From Flagellimonas pelagia (lineage in GTDB: Bacteria > Bacteroidota > Bacteroidia > Flavobacteriales > Flavobacteriaceae), in contig NZ_QXFI01000025.1 in NCBI RefSeq assembly GCF_003584135.1, positions 186,001-250,000 on the forward strand: a stretch of 64,000 bases of DNA. Reading direction: 5' to 3'. This document shows, piece after piece, positions 1-7,223 of this stretch (positions within the stretch are counted from its first letter, which is position 1; each line of letters begins with the position of its first letter). The notes under the pieces were generated by a model, which made no database searches, had not been told where the DNA came from, and worked only from the letters and a program-made list of their open reading frames with translations. A program made the translations under genes and the position numbers.

Positions 1-379
1 CGTCACCTGCTTCTTCCTCATTATGAAAACGAAGGTTTTCCAATAGAAGGACTTCCCCATCCTGAAGGTTTTCCACGGCTTCCTCTGCCACTGGACCTAC
101 GCAGTCCTTGGCAAATTTTACCTGCACTCCAATAATCTCGGAAACCGTCTCACAAATATGGGAAAGTGACATATCCGGGTTTACTTTTCCATTGGGACGC
201 CCCAAGTGACTCATCAAAACGGCGGAACCCCCGTCTTCCAAAACTTTTAGAATGGTTGGTTTTGCCGCTTCGATCCTACTGGTGTCGGTCACGTTGAAAT
301 TGCCATCTAACGGCACGTTGAAATCCACACGGATCAATGCTTTTTTTCCTTCAAAATTGAAATCGTCTATCGTCTTCAT
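1..379 (-). CDS. pgk: Phosphoglycerate kinase, N-terminal part (cut by window edge)
   Basis: Glycolytic enzyme that transfers phosphate from 1,3-bisphosphoglycerate to ADP in the cytoplasm. Only the first ~126 residues lie in the window; the reading frame is open to base 1 on the minus strand. I translated it directly: it begins [20 protein letters not shown], then NVPLDG and, further on, SHLGRPNGK and [13 protein letters not shown], which are the signature N-domain segments that bind the phosphoglycerate substrate (RVDFNVP, SHLGRP, LENLRFH). The ATG is at 379-377 and is preceded by a TACTTTTG promoter box on the same strand at 411-404. It is divergent from holB. Family assignment is secure; nothing can be said about the C-terminal nucleotide domain. 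Confidence 0.96.
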   Translation of the reverse strand, partial: MKTIDDFNFEGKKALIRVDFNVPLDGNFNVTDTSRIEAAKPTILKVLEDGGSAVLMSHLGRPNGKVNPDMSLSHICETVSEIIGVQVKFAKDCVGPVAEEAVENLQDGEVLLLENLRFHNEEEAGD

Positions 380-403
380 GTAATGTGTTCTTTTTAAGCG
401 TCT

Positions 404-411
404 CAAAAGTA
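404..411 (-). promoter_or_regulatory. pgk promoter -7 box
   Basis: Minus strand reads TACTTTTG, a perfect match to the Bacteroidetes -7 consensus TAnnTTTG, 25 bases upstream of the pgk start codon. No clear -33 TTG element was assigned. Confidence 0.6.
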
Positions 412-500
412 AAGATTTCCTGCTTTTTGGATTGGAAGGTTTCGTTATATTTTTGGGCTTTTTCATAAAAACCTGTGAAATCCAACACCCTTAAATACCG

Positions 501-508
501 TATCTTTG
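501..508 (+). promoter_or_regulatory. holB promoter -7 box
   Basis: TATCTTTG matches the Bacteroidetes consensus TAnnTTTG. It ends only four bases before the holB ATG at 513, so the transcript would start at or next to the start codon (leaderless or nearly so). Confidence 0.6.
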
Positions 509-512
509 AAAT

Positions 513-1664
513 ATGCTTTTTAAAAACGTTTTAGGACTCGAGCATATCAAAAACCATTTGGTGACCACCGCAGAAACCGGAAGGGTGGCCCATGCGCAAC
601 TTTTTGTGGGTCCCGAAGGTTCCGGCATTTTGCCCATGGCTCTGGCCTATGCCCAATATTTACTTTGCAACAATACCGGGGCCGAAAACGAGGGCGGGAA
701 CCCGGTGTGCAATACCAAATGTGCTTCGCTTACGCATCCCGACCTGCATTTTGCCTTTCCTGTTTCCAATTCGGACAAGATAAAATCCCATGCCGTGAGC
801 GACCATTTTTTGGAGGAATGGCGACAATTTGTAAAAGAACAGCCGTATGGCAATTTGTTTGACTGGTACCGACACATCGGAATTGAAAAAAAACAGGGAC
901 AAATAGGTGTGGACGAGGCCCAGGATGTGGTCAAAAAGCTATCCCTGAAATCCTACGAGGGCGGGTATAAAGTGCTCATCATTTGGATGGCCGAAAAAAT
1001 GAATATTTCCGCAGCCAATAAATTGTTGAAGTTGATAGAAGAGCCGCCCAACAAAACCGTTTTGTTGCTATTGGCGGAAGAAGAGGAACAGATTATCAAC
1101 ACCATTCGATCCCGTTGCCAAATCCTTCATTTTCCTCCGTTGGCGGAGCAAGTAATAACGGATGGGTTGGTCCAACGTGGTGTAGGTGCCGCAGAGGCCC
1201 ACACCATTGCACAAGAAGCCAATGGAAATTTCAACAAGGCCTTGGACCTGTTAAACAAGGATTCCGAAGATCTGGTGTTCGAACGTTGGTTTGTACAATG
1301 GGTCCGGAGTGCCTTCAAGGCGAAAGGGAACAAAGGAGCTGTTCAAGAGTTGATTTTATGGAGCGATGAAGTGGCCAAAACAGGCCGAGAGGTACAGAAG
1401 CAATTCTTGAACTATTGCCTAACCATGATGCGACAGGCCCTCCTGTTGAATTATAAAGCCGATGAACTGGTCTATACCAAGATTCATGTGCAGGGTTTTG
1501 ATTTGGGAAAATTTGCGCCTTTTGTCCACGAAAACAATATTTTGGATATCGTGGAAGAGTTGGAAAGGGCCATTTTCCACGTGGAACGCAACGGAAACTC
1601 GAAACTCATTTTTACAGATCTATCGATAAAACTGACTCGGCTCTTGCACGCCAAGGCCGCATAA
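513..1664 (+). CDS. holB: DNA polymerase III delta' subunit (clamp-loader)
   Basis: 383-residue AAA+ protein of the DnaX/delta' family, the structural clamp-loader subunit that helps load the beta sliding clamp. The N-terminus (VLGLEHIKNHLVTTAETGRVAHAQLF, split here as VLGLEHIKNHL and AHAQLFVGPEGSG) has a degenerate P-loop, GPEGSG, as expected of delta', which does not hydrolyse ATP. A zinc-binding-like Cys cluster lies around residues 52-70 (LLCN...VCNTKC). The sensor region reads ISAANKLLKLIEEPP followed by RSRCQ, the SRC motif of clamp loaders, at about residue 200. It sits alone on its strand next to the following DoxX gene (12-base gap) and may be cotranscribed with it. The start is set by the adjoining promoter box. 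Confidence 0.93.
   Translation: MLFKNVLGLEHIKNHLVTTAETGRVAHAQLFVGPEGSGILPMALAYAQYLLCNNTGAENEGGNPVCNTKCASLTHPDLHFAFPVSNSDKIKSHAVSDHFLEEWRQFVKEQPYGNLFDWYRHIGIEKKQGQIGVDEAQDVVKKLSLKSYEGGYKVLIIWMAEKMNISAANKLLKLIEEPPNKTVLLLLAEEEEQIINTIRSRCQILHFPPLAEQVITDGLVQRGVGAAEAHTIAQEANGNFNKALDLLNKDSEDLVFERWFVQWVRSAFKAKGNKGAVQELILWSDEVAKTGREVQKQFLNYCLTMMRQALLLNYKADELVYTKIHVQGFDLGKFAPFVHENNILDIVEELERAIFHVERNGNSKLIFTDLSIKLTRLLHAKAA
1573..1588. promoter_or_regulatory. weak parS-like site inside holB
   Basis: TTTTCCACGTGGAACG matches the palindrome TGTTCCACGTGGAACA at 14 of 16 positions, with the 12-base core TTCCACGTGGAA intact. It lies in the coding sequence of holB. On its own it could be chance; it is listed because three further matches follow within 8 kb. 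Confidence 0.35.
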
Positions 1665-1676
1665 ATACCTCTGACC

Positions 1677-2072
1677 ATGGAAAATTTAATTTCAAACGCT
1701 ACGGAGATTTTGCTATTGGCTTTTTTGACCATCACCTTTTTACAAAGTGGTATAGACAAAGTCATGGATTGGAAGGGGAACGTGGGCTGGTTGACCGGTC
1801 ATTTTTCCAAATCGATTTTTAAGGGTGGGGTTCCCTTGCTTTTGGGCATCATCATGGTTTTGGAAATGCTCTCAGGGATTCTTTGCGGGGTCGGCATCTT
1901 CCAATTTTCCATTGATGGGGAAAGTTCCATTGGGCTGTATGGGTCCATTCTTTCTGCCGTTACGCTTTTGATGTTATTGCTGGGACAACGTGTGGCCAAG
2001 GATTATGACGGCGCCAAAACCATTGTCATCTATTTGATTCCCACAGTTTTTTTGGTGTATTTGATGCAGTGA
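1677..2072 (+). CDS. DoxX-like small membrane protein
   Basis: 131-residue protein with four predicted membrane segments (about residues 9-25, 48-72, 82-105 and 112-130), the topology of the DoxX/MauE superfamily of inner-membrane proteins. Residues FLQSGIDKVMDW near the end of the first helix resemble the FxxxGxxKL segment of that family. Function is unknown here. It starts 12 bases after holB stops, on the same strand, so cotranscription is likely. Family call is from topology and the helix-1 motif only. Confidence 0.7.
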   Translation: MENLISNATEILLLAFLTITFLQSGIDKVMDWKGNVGWLTGHFSKSIFKGGVPLLLGIIMVLEMLSGILCGVGIFQFSIDGESSIGLYGSILSAVTLLMLLLGQRVAKDYDGAKTIVIYLIPTVFLVYLMQ

Positions 2073-2109
2073 AGAACGCCCATTTAACCAAATTCAAACA
2101 AACCAATTC

Positions 2110-2682
2110 ATGAGCCTTGATAAAAACTTTGATTCCAAATCCATAGATAGTGTATTGGAATCTCAATCCGATATGCGTAGCGGCTATGCAAATGGCGCCT
2201 TGGGTGCACTTGTATCGGGAACGGTTTGGCTTGTTTCCGCTGTAGTTGCCCACCAGGTTTCTTCGCAAACTGCTGTTTGGACTTTGTTTTTTGGTGGCAT
2301 GCTCATACACCCCTTAAGCCTTTTAGTATCCAAACCTTTGGGTATTCCCGGAAAACATTCCAAAGGAAACCCGCTGGGGAATCTGGCCATGGAGGGCACC
2401 TTTTTTATGTTGTTGTGCATTCCCTTGGCCCTGCTCCTTTCCCTACAAAACCACGCTTGGTTTTTTCAGGGGATGCTGCTCATTATTGGTGGGCGTTACT
2501 TGACTTTTTCCACACTGTACGGCTTAAAAATCTATTGGTTATTGGGCGGACTACTGGGGGTTGCGGCATTCGCTCTCTTTGCCCTAAAAGCTGATGCGGC
2601 GCTTTCGGCATTGATCGGATCTACCATTGAAATTGGTTTCGGTATTTTGCTGTTCTTAAAATTCCGGTCCCAAAAGACATAA
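2110..2682 (+). CDS. Uncharacterised multi-pass membrane protein
   Basis: 190-residue protein with roughly six hydrophobic segments and a short polar N-terminus (first ~20 residues). Conserved-looking loop SKPLGIPGKHSKGNPLGNLAMEGTFF (read as SKPLGIPGKHSKGNPLG and LAMEGTF) lies between helices 2 and 3. I do not recognise a family with confidence. It follows the DoxX-like gene by 37 bases on the same strand and ends just before a hairpin terminator, so it is probably the last gene of the holB run. Confidence 0.7.
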   Translation: MSLDKNFDSKSIDSVLESQSDMRSGYANGALGALVSGTVWLVSAVVAHQVSSQTAVWTLFFGGMLIHPLSLLVSKPLGIPGKHSKGNPLGNLAMEGTFFMLLCIPLALLLSLQNHAWFFQGMLLIIGGRYLTFSTLYGLKIYWLLGGLLGVAAFALFALKADAALSALIGSTIEIGFGILLFLKFRSQKT

Positions 2683-2683
2683 A

Positions 2684-2705
2684 AAAACCCATTCGAATGA
2701 ATGGG
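2684..2705 (-). terminator. Terminator between convergent genes (strong on minus strand)
   Basis: Inverted repeat CCCATTC-GAAT-GAATGGG at 2688-2705. The A-run at 2681-2687 becomes a T-run after the stem on the minus strand, so it fits best as the end of the ompH-like transcript; it may also stop the plus-strand run ending at 2682. Confidence 0.75.
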
Positions 2706-2733
2706 CTTGTTTGTTAGCAAGAAGTTTAAAAAA

Positions 2734-3243
2734 CTATTTCTTGTACTTGTCGTTCAAAATCTTCAAGATGGCTTGGGTTAAATCGTTGGCCTCTTCGCCG
2801 TACAGCACGGAACCGCCATCGCCCCCACCCAAAATGTAGGTATACCCGTTGGCCTTGCCATATTCCTTGATCTCTTTTTTCACCTTCTTCACCAAAGAAT
2901 CCATTTCCACTTGGCTGGTGGCCTGTAACTGCTGCTCTTCTTGCTGCAATTGTTGGCCAATATACTGACCGCGTTGCTGCAGCTGGCCATATTCTTCCTG
3001 GGCACTTTGTTGTGACATTTTTTGGGCCTTAGCCTGGAACGCCTGTAGTTCCATTTGGAAGGATTGGGAAATACTGTCCCTTTTTTTGGTCATGGCATCG
3101 GCTTTTGTTTTAAAACGGGCCTCCACATCCATCTTCTCTTGGTATTCGTCCATCAACTTTACGCTGTCCACAAATCCGATCTTGTTCTGCTGACATGCCA
3201 TGGCCATAACGGCAAGGGCAAGTATCATAATTTTTTTCATCAT
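2734..3243 (-). CDS. OmpH/Skp family periplasmic chaperone-like lipoprotein
   Basis: 169 residues. The N-terminus carries a lipoprotein signal (hydrophobic stretch then MACQQ, so lipidation at Cys17 if the first Met is used). The rest is a long amphipathic helix rich in Q, E and K (residues ~35-125), the tentacle region of the OmpH/Skp fold, flanked by IGFVDSVKLMDEY (the first strand and helix) and YILGGGDGGSVLYG (the closing strands). Skp-like proteins hold unfolded outer-membrane proteins in the periplasm. Being a lipoprotein is a departure from soluble E. coli Skp. Two consecutive ATGs (3243 and 3240) could start it. A TATTTTTG box on the minus strand (3269-3262) is a likely promoter. Confidence 0.85.
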   Translation of the reverse strand: MMKKIMILALAVMAMACQQNKIGFVDSVKLMDEYQEKMDVEARFKTKADAMTKKRDSISQSFQMELQAFQAKAQKMSQQSAQEEYGQLQQRGQYIGQQLQQEEQQLQATSQVEMDSLVKKVKKEIKEYGKANGYTYILGGGDGGSVLYGEEANDLTQAILKILNDKYKK

Positions 3244-3261
3244 TCACTTTTTATAGATGCG

Positions 3262-3269
3262 CAAAAATA
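3262..3269 (-). promoter_or_regulatory. ompH-like gene promoter -7 box
   Basis: Minus strand TATTTTTG, perfect TAnnTTTG match, about 20 bases upstream of the start codons at 3243/3240. Confidence 0.55.
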
Positions 3270-3471
3270 GAAAAGCTTTTGGAATGGTGGTCATTATCTT
3301 TTTTGGATTGAAAAATTGATCCAAAAGGAATTATAAGTAAAATTTATAGAAAACCTCCGTTAATATTACACATCCTTATTATATCGGCTTGCAGAAATAA
3401 GGGTTTTAAAGCGTTTCTTTTCTTGCCAATAGCTTCGTCCGCATTGATGAAAGATCGCTCAAGAGAGGGGC

Positions 3472-4311
3472 TTAAACTAGCTGATTTTTCTTTTTAAGGA
3501 TATAAATGAGCGATGAATGCTCTTTGGTAGAAAGAGCCTTTACGTTGGACCACAAACCAACAAAGAAAGCATTGATCAAATACAGTTTGTTGCCCTTATA
3601 TTTTTCGGAGAGCATGGAAACATAAAACGCATCGAACCACATCGGCTTGATGGCGGTTACCTCCATTCCATGAGCGTCAAAAAGTTTGGCAATGGATGTT
3701 TTGGAAAAATGCCAAAGGTGTCTGGGTACATCATAAGCTGCCCAGTACTTTCCATAATAACTTGCATCATATGATTTGAAATTTGGGACCGCTATCACCA
3801 AAACACCATCGTCTTTCAAAAGTGAAGCTATAGTTTTAATCTGGTCATCTAAATTGGGTAAATGTTCCAAAACGTGCCAAAGGGTGATGGTATCAAATTT
3901 TTGGTCTATGATATTTTGGATTTCTTGATGAAGAGCAATGCCTTTTTGGGAAGATCGTTGTCTAGCCTTCTCGTTGGGTTCCACACCAACCACCTCAAAA
4001 CCTCTCGATTTGGCGAAAAGTAGAAAATCGCCGGTACCAGCGCCAATATCCAGTAAAGATTTGGGATTATTTGACTGATTTTCAATTAATTGAATCTTAT
4101 TTTTGAGGTTTTTCCTCTTTACTACCTGATACATTTTGTCCATCAGGGACTTTTCGGCATCTGTATGGGAAATATAGTCCTCACTTTCGTAATACTTGGA
4201 GAGATTCTCTGGTTGTGGTCGGGTAACCAGCATGTCCAATTCTTCATCCTTGAACAACTCAAAGGTTTCTCCCGAAACAGAAAAGTCCTTAGTTTTTAAA
4301 AACAACTTCAT
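3472..4311 (-). CDS. Class I SAM-dependent methyltransferase (Methyltransf_23 type)
   Basis: 279 residues. SAM-binding motif I is clear as LLDIGAGTGDFL at about residues 89-100, followed by VVGVEPNE (motif II acidic loop) and ITLWHVLEHLPNL (motif IV/V region, typical of Methyltransf_23 and UbiG-like enzymes). The N-terminal ~75 residues resemble the leader seen in methyltransferases of cell-surface glycan clusters, and a C-terminal hydrophobic stretch (INAFFVGLWSNV) could associate with membrane. Substrate unknown. Its first 23 bases overlap the 3' end of the lipoprotein gene, so the two are translationally coupled; they close the DUF4175-ybeY-mnmG run. Confidence 0.85.
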   Translation of the reverse strand: MKLFLKTKDFSVSGETFELFKDEELDMLVTRPQPENLSKYYESEDYISHTDAEKSLMDKMYQVVKRKNLKNKIQLIENQSNNPKSLLDIGAGTGDFLLFAKSRGFEVVGVEPNEKARQRSSQKGIALHQEIQNIIDQKFDTITLWHVLEHLPNLDDQIKTIASLLKDDGVLVIAVPNFKSYDASYYGKYWAAYDVPRHLWHFSKTSIAKLFDAHGMEVTAIKPMWFDAFYVSMLSEKYKGNKLYLINAFFVGLWSNVKALSTKEHSSLIYILKKKNQLV

Positions 4312-4834
4312 TATAATTATCTGTGGCCAAATATTCGTTTTTCAGATACCGAAGATAGGGCAAAACTATATCCCTTGAAACAGAACCTTCTTTTAAACAA
4401 TCTTTCTCCATATCGCTAAAAACTTCCAAAGCGATATACCAATTTCCAGTTCGAGTTGTGTAGACCTCTTCAAAAATAGGGTCCATATCTGCAGCCTGGT
4501 CCAAAATGCCATCCACAACAAAAGGAATTAAATTAATCGTCTTTGTCGGAATTTCAACTTCATAAAATGAAAAGAAGTATGTTTCACCTTCTACCTCAAA
4601 AGGCACTTGAACATCCACATAATAATCATTAAGCTGAAATTTGGTGTTGATGTAATTATAAAACTCATTAGCATCCTTAGGGTCTTCAAAAACAAAGATT
4701 GTTTTTTTGGGTAATCCTCTTTTAAAACTTTTCCCCTTTGTGATTTTGTAATCTTTAATGTTTGGGGCAATCCGTAATGGGATGCAAGAACTTAAAAAAA
4801 TGAAGGCGAAAGAAACGAGCAGAAACCTTTTCAT
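4289..4834 (-). CDS. Small lipoprotein of unknown function
   Basis: 181 residues starting MKRFLLVSFAFIFLSSCIP, a textbook lipoprotein signal with lipidation Cys at residue 17. A longer frame exists upstream (to 4924), but it would begin inside a palindrome and place the signal peptide internally, so the ATG at 4834 is chosen. The mature part is mixed alpha/beta with segments KTIFVFEDPKDANEFYNYI and YFFSFYEVEIPTKTINLIP; it has no repeats and no motif I recognise. It overlaps the downstream methyltransferase by 23 bases and follows mnmG after a 98-base gap that contains a parS-like palindrome. Confidence 0.8.
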   Translation of the reverse strand: MKRFLLVSFAFIFLSSCIPLRIAPNIKDYKITKGKSFKRGLPKKTIFVFEDPKDANEFYNYINTKFQLNDYYVDVQVPFEVEGETYFFSFYEVEIPTKTINLIPFVVDGILDQAADMDPIFEEVYTTRTGNWYIALEVFSDMEKDCLKEGSVSRDIVLPYLRYLKNEYLATDNYNEVVFKN

Positions 4835-4907
4835 GATGGCTGGGTTTGAACAAAAGCAAGCACAAAAATTAAGCCATATATGGAGTGAAAAAGAAAATCT
4901 TACTTCA

Positions 4908-4923
4908 TGTTCCACGTGGAACA
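4908..4923. promoter_or_regulatory. parS: parS-like palindrome downstream of mnmG
   Basis: TGTTCCACGTGGAACA is a perfect 16-base palindrome and matches the ParB-binding parS consensus (TGTTtCACGTGaAACA in Bacillus; TGTTCCACGTGGAACA-type sites in Pseudomonas). It lies in the short spacer between mnmG and the lipoprotein gene. In known systems such sites cluster near the replication origin and nucleate ParB spreading for chromosome segregation. ParB binding here is inferred. Confidence 0.72.
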
Positions 4924-4932
4924 AAACATATC

Positions 4933-6801
4933 TTATCGGCCCAAATAGACCAACAAAACACTAATGTCTGCTGGAGAAACCCCGCTAATTCGTGATGCCT
5001 GGGATATGGTCACAGGGCGAATGGATTCCAATTTTTCCCTTGCCTCGAACGACAATGATTTTAATTGGGAATAGTCAAAATGGTCGGGTATGCGGACATT
5101 TTCCAATCGACGCAGTTTGTCCGCATTGTTTTTTTCCTTTTCAATATATCCCGAATACTTCACCAAGATCTCAGCCTGTTCCATCACCTCAGCGTCCAGT
5201 TCGTTTTCGGAAACATATCCTGAAACCTCATTCAATTGTAGCATGTGGTCCATGGTCACTTTTGGTCTGGAAAAAACCTTAAAGAGTTTGTCCGATTGAC
5301 GAACAGTGGCTGAATCCACAGATTCCAGAATCGGATTCATCTCTTCTGGATCGAAACTGGTTTTTCTGAAAAAGTCCACAAACTTTTCGGATTTATCCAG
5401 CTTCTCCTCCATTCTACGCATACGCTCCTCTTTGGCCAAACCGATTTCAAATCCTTTGGGTGTAAGTCTCAAATCAGCGTTGTCCTGTCTCAAAAGCGTT
5501 CGGTATTCGGCCCTGGAAGTGAACATACGATAGGGCTCTTCTGTCCCTTTTGTGATGAGGTCATCTATCAAAACTCCAATATACGCTTCATCCCTTTTGA
5601 GGATAAAAGAATCCTTTTCATTGATCTTTAAATGGGCGTTGATACCCGCCATCAAACCTTGGGAGGCCGCTTCCTCATACCCGGTAGTTCCGTTAATCTG
5701 TCCAGCAAAGTATAGGTTGTTCACCAACTTTGTTTCGAGTGTATGCTTGAGCTGTGTGGGAGGAAAATAATCATACTCGATGGCATAACCTGGCCTAAAA
5801 AACTTCACGTGTTCAAACCCTTTTACCGATTTCAAGGCATTATACTGAACATCTTCGGGTAATGAAGTAGAGAAGCCATTCACATAAACCTCCACCGTAT
5901 TCCAGCCTTCTGGCTCCACAAAAATCTGGTGGGAGTCCTTGTCTGCAAATCGGTTGATTTTGTCCTCTATGGACGGGCAATATCGAGGTCCTAAACTTTT
6001 GATCCTACCATTGAACATGGGAGAACGATCAAACCCTTCCCGCAAAAGATCATGTACCAATGCACTGGTGTGCGTCATGTGACAATCTCTTTGCTCTTTT
6101 AAAACAGGGGTGTTTAAATAGGAAAATTTCTCGGGCTTTGCATCCCCCGGCTGCGGAATCATTTTGGTATAATCCAACGAACGGCCATCTACACGAGGAG
6201 GTGTTCCAGTCTTCATCCTGCCGCTATCGAAACCTAATTCAACCAATTGTTCTGTAATTCCTGTAGCTGCTTTTTCCCCTGCTCTTCCCCCGCCAAATTG
6301 TTTCTCTCCAATGTGGATCAGGCCATTCAAAAATGTTCCATTGGTCAACACTACAGCCTTTGATCGGATCTCGATCCCTAGACTGGTTCTTACCCCAACA
6401 ACCTTGTCGCCATCCACCAATATTCCGGAAACCATCTCTTGGTAAAAATCCGCATTGGGGGTGTTCTCCAAAGCCATTCTCCATTCTTCTGCGAAACGCA
6501 TCCGATCATTCTGGGCCCTTGGACTCCACATGGCGGGGCCTTTACTTTTATTAAGCATCTTAAACTGTATCGCGGATTTATCCGTGACGATTCCACTGTA
6601 ACCTCCAAGCGCATCAATCTCACGAACAATTTGCCCCTTTGCGATACCTCCCATGGCGGGGTTACAAGACATTTGTCCAATGGTCTGAAGGTTCATGGTA
6701 ACCAATAAAGTGCTTGACCCCATATTGGCGGCAGCGGCAGTTGCCTCAGCACCGGCATGACCTCCTCCTACTACAATAACATCATATTCCTTCTCAAACA
6801 T
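4933..6801 (-). CDS. mnmG: tRNA U34 5-carboxymethylaminomethyl modification enzyme MnmG (GidA)
   Basis: 622-residue FAD protein, full length for the family. With MnmE it installs the cmnm5 group on wobble uridine 34 of several tRNAs. The N-terminus has the FAD dinucleotide fold VIVVGGGHAGAEAT (residues ~8-21), then the GidA signatures CNPAMGGIAKGQIVREIDALGG (read as CNPAMGGIAKG and REIDALGG, with the conserved Cys) and, in the second half, GPRYCPSIEDKI and ATGAS-like GYEEAASQGLMAGINA. The C-terminal helical domain ends ISQASRISGVSPADISVLLVYLGR, the tRNA- and MnmE-binding tail. It is two bases downstream of ybeY and part of the minus-strand run starting at 10611. gidA is a frequent neighbour of replication origins in other phyla. 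Confidence 0.97.
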   Translation of the reverse strand: MFEKEYDVIVVGGGHAGAEATAAAANMGSSTLLVTMNLQTIGQMSCNPAMGGIAKGQIVREIDALGGYSGIVTDKSAIQFKMLNKSKGPAMWSPRAQNDRMRFAEEWRMALENTPNADFYQEMVSGILVDGDKVVGVRTSLGIEIRSKAVVLTNGTFLNGLIHIGEKQFGGGRAGEKAATGITEQLVELGFDSGRMKTGTPPRVDGRSLDYTKMIPQPGDAKPEKFSYLNTPVLKEQRDCHMTHTSALVHDLLREGFDRSPMFNGRIKSLGPRYCPSIEDKINRFADKDSHQIFVEPEGWNTVEVYVNGFSTSLPEDVQYNALKSVKGFEHVKFFRPGYAIEYDYFPPTQLKHTLETKLVNNLYFAGQINGTTGYEEAASQGLMAGINAHLKINEKDSFILKRDEAYIGVLIDDLITKGTEEPYRMFTSRAEYRTLLRQDNADLRLTPKGFEIGLAKEERMRRMEEKLDKSEKFVDFFRKTSFDPEEMNPILESVDSATVRQSDKLFKVFSRPKVTMDHMLQLNEVSGYVSENELDAEVMEQAEILVKYSGYIEKEKNNADKLRRLENVRIPDHFDYSQLKSLSFEAREKLESIRPVTISQASRISGVSPADISVLLVYLGR

Positions 6802-6803
6802 AA

Positions 6804-7223
6804 CTATGGTTCCACGTGGAACATTTTCATTTTTTCTTCCTCCTTCGCGCGCATCATTTTCTTGTCCTCTTCCGACTTATCGCCATATCCCATAAGGTGT
6901 AAAACACCATGGCTCATCACCCGCAACAACTCTTCGTGGAAGTCCACCTCAAAACTTTTGGCGTTCTCTTGGACCCTTTCCGTGGAAATAAAAATATCTC
7001 CAGAAATAGTCTTTCCGTTGGTATAATCAAATGTGATAATGTCCGTAAACGTATCGTGGTTTAAATACTCTTGGTTGAGTTTCAAAAGATAATCGTCCGT
7101 ACAAAATATATAGTCGATTTGCCCCTGTAAGAAGTCTTCAGATTCCAATATTCTATTTACCCAATCGGAAAAGTCGGATTTATTCTCCAACAACAAATCA
7201 GACCTAAAATGAAACTCAATCAT
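6804..7223 (-). CDS. ybeY: Endoribonuclease/rRNA maturation factor YbeY
   Basis: 139 residues. YbeY acts in 16S rRNA 3'-end processing and ribosome quality control. Metal-site motif reads HGVLHLMGYGDKSEEDK at about residues 107-123: the first two His are present, while the usual third His of HGxLHLxGYDH is replaced (GYGDK), a variation I associate with Bacteroidetes YbeY and not with inactivation. Other family segments are LNQEYLNHDTFTDIITFDY and GDIFIS. The start overlaps the DUF4175 stop by eight bases, and mnmG begins two bases after its stop, so the three are one transcript. The final residues FHVEP are encoded by a parS-like palindrome. Confidence 0.93.
   Translation of the reverse strand: MIEFHFRSDLLLENKSDFSDWVNRILESEDFLQGQIDYIFCTDDYLLKLNQEYLNHDTFTDIITFDYTNGKTISGDIFISTERVQENAKSFEVDFHEELLRVMSHGVLHLMGYGDKSEEDKKMMRAKEEEKMKMFHVEP
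6809..6822. promoter_or_regulatory. parS: parS-like palindrome in the 3' end of ybeY
   Basis: GTTCCACGTGGAAC is a perfect 14-base palindrome (15 of 16 positions of the longer TGTTCCACGTGGAACA match over 6808-6823). It sits within the last codons of ybeY, 8 bases from the mnmG start. Role as a ParB site is inferred from identity with the site at 4908. Confidence 0.68.

Noticed and set aside
4835..4924. Upstream start extending the small lipoprotein by 30 residues
   Set aside because: It would begin within the parS-like palindrome and bury the lipoprotein signal.
5805..5818. Another CACGTG-containing sequence (TTCACGTGTTCA) in mnmG
   Set aside because: It lacks the GTTCC/GGAAC flanks and matches the parS consensus poorly.
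6804..7223. YbeY missing the third metal-binding His (GYGDK in place of GYDH)
   Set aside because: Not reported as a loss of function, because I recall the same replacement in Bacteroidetes homologues; a metal-binding or alignment check could revisit this.
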